Below are positions 1 to 5,934 of a stretch of DNA of 9,466 nt, one piece after another (the stretch's first letter is position 1; each line of letters starts with the position of its first letter). Location: the NCBI GenBank assembly GCA_958407085.1, contig CATYHY010000044.1:1-9466 (forward strand), given 5' to 3'. This stretch comes from an uncultured Collinsella sp. GTDB taxonomy: Bacteria > Actinomycetota > Coriobacteriia > Coriobacteriales > Coriobacteriaceae. The notes under the pieces are model-generated. The model did no database searches and was not told where the DNA came from. It saw only the letters and a program-made list of their open reading frames with translations. Position numbers and translations under genes: made by a program.

Positions 1-287
1 TGCCCGGTGCTATAACGAAGTGCATCGACGCGGGGTTTTCGCCGTCGCACGTCATCGGCATGCAGGGGCCCTTCACCCGCGAGCTCAACGTGGCGATGCT
101 TCGGCAGGTGGGCGCCCAGTGGCTTGTGACCAAGGACTCAGGAACCGTAGGCGGCACGGCCGAGAAGATCGCCTCCGCGCACGACGTGGGAGCGCGCTGT
201 ATCGTGGTCGCCCGTCCCGCCGAGGGAGGCGGGGCCCTTTCGCTTAGGGAAGTGGAAGACGCGCTCTTACGGGAGTTCGCGCGCTAG
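1..287 (+). CDS. cobK: Precorrin-6A reductase (CobK/CbiJ family), C-terminal part, 5'-truncated by window edge
   Basis: The frame beginning at base 3 is open from the window edge to the TAG at 285-287, giving about 94 residues. It reads GFSPSHVIGMQGPF, then ELNVAMLRQ, then WLVTKDSGTVGGTAEKI and CIVVARP. This is the characteristic end of the CobK/CbiJ family, in which the MQGPF and TKDSG segments belong to the cofactor and substrate site. The enzyme uses NAD(P)H to reduce the macrocycle of (cobalt-)precorrin-6A to precorrin-6B during corrin ring synthesis in the cytoplasm. Whether the aerobic (CobK) or anaerobic (CbiJ) pathway is meant cannot be told from this fragment; the upstream neighbours are outside the window. 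An ATG at 60 is internal, since homology continues upstream of it. The gene converges on the minus-strand exporter operon. Confidence 0.85.
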   Translation, partial: PGAITKCIDAGFSPSHVIGMQGPFTRELNVAMLRQVGAQWLVTKDSGTVGGTAEKIASAHDVGARCIVVARPAEGGGALSLREVEDALLREFAR

Positions 288-300
288 GTGCTCGCCGCGC

Positions 301-429
301 ATGCGTGCCCTCCCGCCTGCGAGGAGGAGCGCCCCGAGCAAGCTCGAACCGTACAAAACCGTCATCCGCCAATAGCTCGAGGACGACGCCCGGAACTGGC
401 GCAAGCAGCCCTTCAATAAGTTGCGGTGA
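301..429 (+). pseudogene. Decayed N-terminal fragment of a probable IS21-type IstA transposase
   Basis: The plus frame through 301-429 reads PPARRSAPSKLEPYKTVIRQ, a TAG stop at 373-375, then LEDDARNWRKQPFNKLR and TGA at 427-429. The stretch SKLEPYK..IRQ(W)LEDDARNWRKQ resembles the segment after the helix-turn-helix region of IstA-type (IS21 family) transposases, where a proline/arginine-rich linker precedes S-K-L-x-P-Y and then a W-L-E-x-D run. The in-frame TAG sits where that family usually has tryptophan, so one TGG to TAG change would explain it. Similarity stops around base 405, after which the frame runs into the palindromic repeat at 418-486. No start codon with ribosome binding site, no catalytic DDE domain and no istB follow. 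The identification is from memory of the family and rests on about 30 residues; a chance match is possible. Confidence 0.4.
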
Positions 430-486
430 AATAGTGTCTGTTTTTGCTGCTAGATAGCATATTTAGTCCCTAATTCACCGCAACTT
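418..486. repeat. Palindromic repeat between convergent genes, possible bidirectional terminator
   Basis: Bases 418-430 and 474-486 are perfect 13-bp inverted copies (aagttgcggtgaa / ttcaccgcaactt). Pairing extends inward to 17 of 19 positions (418-436 with 468-486). The roughly 31-base centre holds a second small hairpin, tgct-agat-agca, at 448-459, next to a run of five T (441-445). The element lies between the 3' ends of the cobK fragment and the permease gene, where a transcript from either strand would fold it. The large internal loop and T-run near the centre are unlike a simple terminator and more like a dispersed intergenic palindrome (REP or small MITE type). Its left arm provides the last codons and stop of the transposase remnant, so the palindrome may have been joined to that remnant by insertion or deletion. 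Confidence 0.6.
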
Positions 487-498
487 GTTGGTGGTGGC

Positions 499-1713
499 TT
501 ACTGGTAGCGTAGGCACTCCACCGGGTCGAGCTTTGCCGCGCGTCGAGCGGGATAGAAGCCAAAGATTACGCCGATGCCGACCGATACGGCGAACGCGAT
601 CAACACTGTCGTAATGGAGAAGCTTGGCGTGATCGTCCCGGTAGCTCCAAACTCGCTCATGATACCCGAGCTTGCGGCAAAGAACGTGAGTCCCCATGCC
701 AGCAGATAGCCAATCAGGACACCCAATAGTCCGCCGGTGACGCACAGCGCCGAGGATTCGGCCAAAAACTGCGCGGTGATATCGCGACGACTTGCGCCCA
801 GAGCGCGGCGGATGCCGATCTCGCGGATGCGCTCCGTTACGTTGGTAAGCATCATATTCATAATGCCGATACCGCCGACAAGCAGCGAGATGCTGGCGAC
901 AGCACCCATGATGAGCGAGAACGCTCCCATAAAGGAGTTGAGCGCATCGATGGCGCTTTTCATGGAGGTTGCCGATACACTGTCGTACTCATCATCCTCC
1001 GCGATGCCCTTCATCGCGCGCACCTTTGACTCGATGGTCTTACAAAGCTCATCCATGTCCGTGCTCTCGGAGGCAAGTGCCGTCACGCTGGGGAATGAAG
1101 GATTCTCGTCGCCAAACAGTCCGGAGATAGTTTCGCGTGGCATATACAGCGTGAGCGAGCCCATGGAGTCGCTGCCGCCATCAATCACGCCTACAATCTG
1201 CACCTCGCCGTTGGACACCTTGATGGTTTTCCCCAGTGCATCCTGTTCGTTGCCGTAAAGCTGATCGGCGCCGTTGCGGCTGATGAGCGCCACGCGCGAG
1301 CCTGATTGGGACTCGGCCTGGGAATAGGTGCGCCCCGCAACGAGCTTGCTGGCCCCCACGGCGTCGAGCATGTCGCTATCGACACCCTGTGCCATGACGG
1401 TATAGCTTTTATCGCCGGTCTTATACTCGGTATACGCGCTGTCGACAATGCCGATCTGCTCTATCTGCGGCACCAGTTTTTGAAGCTTCTCGATGTCCGA
1501 CTCGGTGAGTTCTTGCGACGAATAGATTTGCACCATGCGTGCCGCATTGAGGCCCAGACTGTTGACCAGGCTGTTTTGGATACCGCCGATGAGCGAAGTC
1601 ATGGCGATAACCGATGCGATGCCAATGACGATGCCCAGGATGGTGAGCAGGCTGCGCCCCTTGTTGGCTTCGAGCGAGTGAAGGGCTTCCTGGATGAGAT
1701 CGCGGGCGCTCAT
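499..1713 (-). CDS. ABC transporter permease, MacB/FtsX family
   Basis: A 404-residue inner-membrane permease with the MacB-type plan. A short cytoplasmic N-terminus (SLEANKGRSLLTILGIVIGI) leads into TM1 at about 22-42. A MacB_PCD-like extracytoplasmic domain follows at about 45-260. Three more helices lie at about 264-289, 317-345 and 366-388. The signature GGIGIMNMMLTNVTERIREI at 280-299, then GIRRALGA at 300-307, is typical of the FtsX-like coupling region that contacts the ATPase. The C-terminal FYPARRAAKLDPVECLRY is also a family hallmark. The protein would pair with the ATPase encoded immediately upstream and act by mechanotransmission rather than classical alternating-access import. 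The ATG at 1713 overlaps the ATPase stop (ATGA) and has AAAGGAG seven bases upstream, so coupled translation is likely. It is the last gene of the operon; the substrate is unknown. In Gram-positives such systems export peptides, lipids or drugs. Confidence 0.92.
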   Translation of the reverse strand: MSARDLIQEALHSLEANKGRSLLTILGIVIGIASVIAMTSLIGGIQNSLVNSLGLNAARMVQIYSSQELTESDIEKLQKLVPQIEQIGIVDSAYTEYKTGDKSYTVMAQGVDSDMLDAVGASKLVAGRTYSQAESQSGSRVALISRNGADQLYGNEQDALGKTIKVSNGEVQIVGVIDGGSDSMGSLTLYMPRETISGLFGDENPSFPSVTALASESTDMDELCKTIESKVRAMKGIAEDDEYDSVSATSMKSAIDALNSFMGAFSLIMGAVASISLLVGGIGIMNMMLTNVTERIREIGIRRALGASRRDITAQFLAESSALCVTGGLLGVLIGYLLAWGLTFFAASSGIMSEFGATGTITPSFSITTVLIAFAVSVGIGVIFGFYPARRAAKLDPVECLRYQ

Positions 1714-2483
1714 GCCACCACTCCTTTCGGCGGGTTGGTGGAGGCGGAAATCATGGGCAGGCTATCTACGGCGCTGCGCAGGGTCCGCGGTGCATGTGGA
1801 ATATACGCGCCGTCGTGAATGCGACCGTCGCGGATGGTCATGGCACGGTCGGCCTCGGCGGCGATGCTGGGGTCGTGTGTGATAAGCACGATGGTTTTGC
1901 CGCGCTTCTGGAGCTTATGGAAGGTCTCCATCACAAGCGCTCCTGTGGCGGAGTCCAGGTTTCCCGTCGGCTCGTCGGCCAGAATGATGGGCGGGTCATT
2001 GACGAGGGCGCGCGCGATTGCGACGCGCTGCATCTGGCCGCCCGAGAGCTCGGATATGCGGTGGTCCCAGTGGTCGACGGGCAGCGTGACAGCCTGCAGC
2101 GCGTGCACGGCGCGCATTTCGCGCTGGCTACGGGGCACATTGGTGTAGGCCAGCGGCAGCATGACGTTTTCGATAACCGACAGGCGCGGCAGCAGGTTGA
2201 AACTCTGAAAGACAAAGCCAATACTCAGGGCGCGAACTTCGGTGAGCTCGTCATCATCGAGCTCGGCCACGTTGAGCCCTTGCAGGTAATAGTCGCCCGC
2301 CGTCGGCTTATCTAGGCAGCCTAGGATGTTCATGAGCGTTGATTTGCCCGAGCCCGAAGGGCCGGTAATGGCGACGAACTCGCCGGGATCTACCGCCAGG
2401 CTCACGTTGTGCAGGATGTGGGCGCAACCTGCCTCGCTCTCAAAGATGCGGTGCACGTTGCGAATGTCGATGACGGGACGCAT
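1710..2483 (-). CDS. ABC transporter ATP-binding protein, MacB/LolD type
   Basis: A 257-residue cytoplasmic nucleotide-binding subunit that powers the permease encoded downstream. All ABC ATPase motifs are intact: Walker A GPSGSGKST at 41-49, Q-loop FVFQSFNLLP with Q93, signature LSGGQMQRVAIARAL at 146-160, Walker B IILADEPTGNLDS at 166-178 and H-loop THD with H203. The MNILGCLDKPTAG run after Walker A and the ADEPTGNLDS form are typical of the LolD/MacB/FtsE branch. About 30 residues after IRDGRIHDG (from about 225, proline- and serine-containing) extend past the usual end of the domain and have no recognised function. The ATG at 2483 overlaps the stop of the adaptor gene by one base (TAATG) and follows a GAGGG ribosome binding site, which favours translational coupling. 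The stop overlaps the permease start by four bases. Confidence 0.94.
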   Translation of the reverse strand: MRPVIDIRNVHRIFESEAGCAHILHNVSLAVDPGEFVAITGPSGSGKSTLMNILGCLDKPTAGDYYLQGLNVAELDDDELTEVRALSIGFVFQSFNLLPRLSVIENVMLPLAYTNVPRSQREMRAVHALQAVTLPVDHWDHRISELSGGQMQRVAIARALVNDPPIILADEPTGNLDSATGALVMETFHKLQKRGKTIVLITHDPSIAAEADRAMTIRDGRIHDGAYIPHAPRTLRSAVDSLPMISASTNPPKGVVA

Positions 2484-3919
2484 TACATGCCCTCGTCGGC
2501 AGACATACTGCCCGAATTCGCGTTGTAGCCGCCGTCAGTCGTTGCGTCCGCTCCGGTGTCCATGACGAGGGTGTCGCCGTCGCGCAGCTTGGTAACCGGC
2601 ACGTTGGGATTGATCTCGTTGCCCTGGTCGTCGCGCTTGACCTGTGTCATGCCGACTACGGCTTCGTTGTCGTTTTGCGTCACGACGGTCACCTTCACGC
2701 GACGGGTTTGCTTGCCCTCGTCATCAGTCGCCACGTTGACGTAATAGTGTTCGCCGTCTTCGGTCATGAGCGCCATCGTCGGAACCATCACTACGTCGTC
2801 GAGCCGCTCGGTCACCACCGAGACCTCGGTCGTCATGCCCGGCTTCAGGCGCGCGTCGGGCGACTCGATGAGAATATCGACGTTAAAGGTTACGCTGCCG
2901 CCGCCACCGTTGGCGGCGTCGGAGTTTGCCACCGACGCGATAGCCGTGACGGTGCCCTGGCTCACGATATCGGGAAACGCGGGATATGTGACGTTGGCGC
3001 TCTGCCCAACGGCGATCTTGGCGATGTCCTTTTCGCCCACCTGTACGGTCACCTTCATTTTGGACAGGTCGGCGATCTGCATGCACTGCTTGCCGCCGCT
3101 CGTGTCGCTTTCGCCCATGATCATGCCGCCTGTTACCGTGGCGCCCACCTTGGCGTTGAGCTCCACGATGCTTCCCGAGCTCGGGGCCGTGACCGTACGG
3201 CTGGCTGCCTTGGCGTTCGCCTGATCGAGGTTTGCCTGGGCCGATGCGAGGCTGCGCTGCGCGGCCGATACGGCGTTCGTGTCCGCTGATGCGTCGGAGA
3301 CGCCAGCCGCTGCGGAAGTTCCATCGACGTCCGTCGTTGGGGTGGTCTGCGCGGCAGCTGCGGCTTTCTGTGCGTTGGCGAGGTCTTCTTGAGCGGCTGC
3401 AACTGCACGCTGCGCCTCGGCAACGTTGCGATCGAGCTCATCGTTTTTAATGGTCATAAGCACGTCGCCCTCGTTGACGGATTGGCCTGCCTGCACGTTG
3501 ATCGAATCGACCGTACCGTCGACAGAGGGGGAGACCACTGAGGACGAAATGGGTTTGAGCTGGCCTTTCGCCTCGACCGTTGTGGTAAACGTGCCCTCGG
3601 TCACCATGTCGGTCACGGGACCGCTAGCGCCCTGTGGCTGTGCATTGATAACAAGGGTTGCGACAATGGCAATGAGCGCGATGGCACCCACGACGCCGGC
3701 GGCAATACCGCGTCGAATCAGCTTTTTGCGTCGACGTTCGGCACGTTTTGCCTTGAGCTTGGCATACGCTTCTTCATCGGAAATCTCGGCCGTATCGTTC
3801 GTTCGTCCGCTCTGCTTGTCGGCATGTACGTTTGTAATCAGAGGAATCGTTTCGGTGGCACCTTCGGGCGTGTGCTCGGTATCATCTGGGCCCGGGGTGA
3901 TCGTGGGGACATTCGGCAT
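2483..3919 (-). CDS. HlyD/MacA-like periplasmic adaptor (membrane fusion) protein of an ABC exporter
   Basis: A 478-residue adaptor protein, read from the ATG at 3919. Residues 1-70 form a charged, probably cytoplasmic tail ending in RAERRRKKLIRR. One membrane helix follows at about 71-92 (GIAAGVVGAIALIAIVATLV), with no lipobox cysteine. Outside lie a barrel-sandwich/lipoyl half at 126-160 (VVSPSVDGTVDSINVQAGQ), an alanine/glutamine-rich coiled-coil hairpin at about 162-238 and the second lipoyl half at about 241-266 (RTVTAPSSGSIVELNAKVGA). A beta-barrel region at about 285-375 includes LKPGMTTEVSVV, and a C-terminal membrane-proximal region follows. The hairpin is interrupted by a low-complexity Thr/Ala/Ser/Asp stretch at about 191-216. 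In Gram-positives these adaptors work with MacB-like permeases without an outer-membrane channel. The 3919 start has AAAGGAGA four bases upstream. The further in-frame ATG at 3982 lies inside a hairpin and lacks a ribosome binding site, so it was not used. First gene of the operon. Confidence 0.9.
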   Translation of the reverse strand: MPNVPTITPGPDDTEHTPEGATETIPLITNVHADKQSGRTNDTAEISDEEAYAKLKAKRAERRRKKLIRRGIAAGVVGAIALIAIVATLVINAQPQGASGPVTDMVTEGTFTTTVEAKGQLKPISSSVVSPSVDGTVDSINVQAGQSVNEGDVLMTIKNDELDRNVAEAQRAVAAAQEDLANAQKAAAAAQTTPTTDVDGTSAAAGVSDASADTNAVSAAQRSLASAQANLDQANAKAASRTVTAPSSGSIVELNAKVGATVTGGMIMGESDTSGGKQCMQIADLSKMKVTVQVGEKDIAKIAVGQSANVTYPAFPDIVSQGTVTAIASVANSDAANGGGGSVTFNVDILIESPDARLKPGMTTEVSVVTERLDDVVMVPTMALMTEDGEHYYVNVATDDEGKQTRRVKVTVVTQNDNEAVVGMTQVKRDDQGNEINPNVPVTKLRDGDTLVMDTGADATTDGGYNANSGSMSADEGM

Positions 3920-3923
3920 AGCG

Positions 3924-3931
3924 TCTCCTTT
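3924..3931 (-). promoter_or_regulatory. Ribosome binding site that fixes the adaptor gene start at 3919
   Basis: On the minus strand this reads AAAGGAGA, followed by CGCT and the ATG at 3919-3917. It is a near-perfect Shine-Dalgarno sequence at normal spacing and supports this start over the in-frame ATG at 3982. The 132 bases between the upstream gene's stop and this start hold the hairpin at 3955-3982 but no convincing paired -35/-10 promoter; a TATACT (3955-3950) directly after the hairpin is the only -10-like hexamer noticed. Confidence 0.75.
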
Positions 3932-3954
3932 ATAGAAAGAACCTTGATAAGTAT

Positions 3955-3982
3955 ATGCGCCCACCGGTTGGGGTGGGCGCAT
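3955..3982 (-). terminator. Strong hairpin after the L,D-transpeptidase gene, probable terminator
   Basis: A perfect 11-bp stem (3955-3965 with 3972-3982; atgcgcccacc / ggtgggcgcat) closes a six-base loop. It lies 70 bases after the L,D-transpeptidase stop and 36 bases before the adaptor start. The minus-strand sequence after the stem (ATACTTATC) has only a weak U-tract, so termination may be partial. The stem separates the wall enzyme from the exporter operon. Confidence 0.6.
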
Positions 3983-4051
3983 GGGACGGTTTCTTTCGGA
4001 ACTGTTAGATTGGTCGCAGCAGTTCCACGTTGTAGGAATGCGCGCGTTGCA

Positions 4052-5785
4052 CTACGAGTGGACAACCACGCACAGGCCGACTTTGATGCAGTCGTGAAGT
4101 GCCTTGGCGTCGGCCAGTCGCAGGTTGATGCAACCGTGGCTGCCGCACCACTTGTACGACTCGGCGTTATCGAAGCTCTTGTCGTTTTGCCAGGTGGCAT
4201 CGTGGAAGCCGATCATGTTGCCCTCAAACGGCATCCAGTAGCTCACCGGACTCTCGTATTTGGGCTTACCGGTCTCGGGGTCCTTGGCTCCGATCAGGGT
4301 GCTGCCGCCGTCGTTGCTGTTGATCTGCCACACGCCCTCGGGGGTGGCGTCTTCGCCCGGTTTGCCGGAAATAAAGTTGGCCTCCCAGACGATATTACCG
4401 TTCTCGTCATAGTAGCGCGCGTGCTGCTCGGACAGGTCGACGTCGATGTATGCCTTCCAGTCGGGCTCTCCCTTTGCGGTAAAGGTGTCGGCCTTCTGGG
4501 AGTACTTGATCTCGATCTCGCCGGTCTGCTTGTTGTTAATAGCGTCTTCGACCTGCTTGGCGAGCGAGCTGCTGTCGATGGACCAACCAAAGTCACCGCC
4601 TTCGACGGCGCACTGCTTGCCATCGGCGCGCGTCCACCAGCGAGTGGAGCCCACGGTATTAAAGCCGTTGGCGAGCTCGGCTGCCCAGCTACTGATCTGC
4701 GACGTATCGAGCGTGGGGTTGGCCGGATCGGCAAAGCTGATCCACTGCAACACGGAGCTGCCATCAACCTTTCCGGCATCCTCGCCGTTGAGCTTAAGGG
4801 TCACGTTGACGCCCAGGAAGTTGTTGGCGGCATCACATGCAGCCTGAATCTGATCATCGGTCAGCGTTCCATTGAGCGGCTCATAGGCATCGTTGCCAAG
4901 CTTGGAAAGATCTACGGTTTCGGCCAGCGAGGCAAGCTCGAGCTCGGCATATTTAATGACATGCTCACGGTTGAGTTTTTCGTTGGAGCGCGCCTTCTCG
5001 ACGGTAAACTTGCCGGCCTGTTCGTCATAGGAGCTATTGGCCTCGAACGTGCCCGAACGGCCCTCGTTAAACTCGTCGATGGCGGCGCCCAGATCCTTCT
5101 CAAACTGCTTTTGGTTAAAGGTGTCGGAGAACATGGACAGGTCGACGTCTTGATCAAGATCGACTTCGTTGGAGGTGACGGTTGTTTTGGTCTTGCCGCT
5201 TAAGGATTCCACAAGGCGGACCGGCCATACAAAGGCTTCGTTGTGGCTGATGATTTCTTTTGCGGCAGCTTCGCCGTCGACGATGGGCTCATCGGACTCG
5301 GGCTGATAGGTCCAGCTAAAGTCATCGCCTGTCACGGCGAGCTTATAGTGCTTCCATGCCGAATTGACCTTGGTGGCGGCAGACGAAGCGTTGGAGAACG
5401 AGACGTCGACGCCGGCGATGGTGGTGTTGGGGTAGGCTACCTGCGAAAACGCTACGATGCCAACGATATAGACAATGACGATTAGACCCAGGACGACAAA
5501 GAACGTCGTCTTTTTGCCTGACTTATTGTTCTCGGCGGGTTTGCGCGCGGGGCCGCGATCGCCTCGAGCGTGCGTGGGGGGCTGCTTGGGCGCATTGCCG
5601 TTTGCCCGGCGCTGCTGACGTTGTTGACGCTGCTGTCTCTGTTGGTTCGGGTGTTGGGAAGCGTTTGCTGCACTACGCTGCTGACCGTGGCTCGGCGCGA
5701 TAGGACGCGGCGACTGAACGCCGCCGGTGTGCCTGCTCGGCTGCTGCGGATCGGGAATCAGTTGAGTTCGATCGTTTTGCGACAT
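4052..5785 (-). CDS. L,D-transpeptidase, YkuD family, membrane-anchored with peptidoglycan-binding region
   Basis: A 577-residue bitopic envelope enzyme that forms 3-3 peptidoglycan cross-links or attaches ligands to the wall, using a catalytic cysteine. From the ATG at 5785, residues 1-92 are a proline/glutamine/arginine-rich cytoplasmic tail with a QQR-repeat run at about 48-60. One helix lies at about 93-113 (FFVVLGLIVIVYIVGIVAF). Residues about 117-345 look like PG_binding_4-type domains. The YkuD catalytic domain spans about 444-576. Its active-site pieces are all present: GFHDATW with H527, then SHGCINLRLADA at 549-560 with nucleophile C552. PEGVWQI and SPVSYWMPF are also typical. A further cysteine, C547, sits five residues before the nucleophile. 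Start choice: GAAGGA is ten bases before 5785 but only one base before the alternative ATG at 5794, so 5785 is preferred (5794 would add three residues). It is bounded by terminator-like hairpins on both sides, so probably monocistronic. Confidence 0.92.
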   Translation of the reverse strand: MSQNDRTQLIPDPQQPSRHTGGVQSPRPIAPSHGQQRSAANASQHPNQQRQQRQQRQQRRANGNAPKQPPTHARGDRGPARKPAENNKSGKKTTFFVVLGLIVIVYIVGIVAFSQVAYPNTTIAGVDVSFSNASSAATKVNSAWKHYKLAVTGDDFSWTYQPESDEPIVDGEAAAKEIISHNEAFVWPVRLVESLSGKTKTTVTSNEVDLDQDVDLSMFSDTFNQKQFEKDLGAAIDEFNEGRSGTFEANSSYDEQAGKFTVEKARSNEKLNREHVIKYAELELASLAETVDLSKLGNDAYEPLNGTLTDDQIQAACDAANNFLGVNVTLKLNGEDAGKVDGSSVLQWISFADPANPTLDTSQISSWAAELANGFNTVGSTRWWTRADGKQCAVEGGDFGWSIDSSSLAKQVEDAINNKQTGEIEIKYSQKADTFTAKGEPDWKAYIDVDLSEQHARYYDENGNIVWEANFISGKPGEDATPEGVWQINSNDGGSTLIGAKDPETGKPKYESPVSYWMPFEGNMIGFHDATWQNDKSFDNAESYKWCGSHGCINLRLADAKALHDCIKVGLCVVVHS

Positions 5786-5842
5786 CGTATGCATATCCTT
5801 CGAATTTCGCCTTATGGCTCATCGTGTTTTTACTGGGCTTGC

Positions 5843-5848
5843 ATTATA
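5843..5848 (-). promoter_or_regulatory. Probable -10 element for the L,D-transpeptidase gene
   Basis: A perfect TATAAT on the minus strand lies about 58 bases before the chosen start, in the AT-richer part of the 149-base gap after the serine dehydratase gene. No good TTGACA-like -35 is found 16-18 bases upstream (the hexamers there are CCACAA-like). The call rests on the -10 match and position only. Confidence 0.45.
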
Positions 5849-5890
5849 GCGATTGCCCTGCAGTTTGTGGTACGGAAACGGTGGCATTCA

Positions 5891-5917
5891 AAAGAGGTGA
5901 GACATTTGTCCCACCTT
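5891..5917 (-). terminator. Terminator-like hairpin after the serine dehydratase gene
   Basis: On the minus strand AGGTGGGAC pairs with GTCTCACCT (one G-U pair) around an AAAT loop, with As before the stem and CTTTTG after it. It begins about 17 bases beyond the serine dehydratase stop codon, as expected for an intrinsic terminator. The following T-run is short, so efficiency is uncertain. Confidence 0.6.
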
Positions 5918-5934
5918 TGAGTCATTCTTTGCCG

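Noticed and set aside
1306..2315. Plus-strand frames of about 170 residues
   Set aside because: They are opposite the ABC permease and ATPase, both of which have all family motifs on the minus strand.
3824..5203. 459-residue open frame on the plus strand
   Set aside because: It lies antisense to the well-supported L,D-transpeptidase and adaptor genes, has no recognisable domain, and its composition is what reading the opposite strand of high-GC genes gives.
5795..5934. Small plus-strand frame (5824-6015) as a real gene
   Set aside because: It has no ribosome binding site, overlaps the 3' end of serine dehydratase on the other strand and crosses its terminator hairpin.
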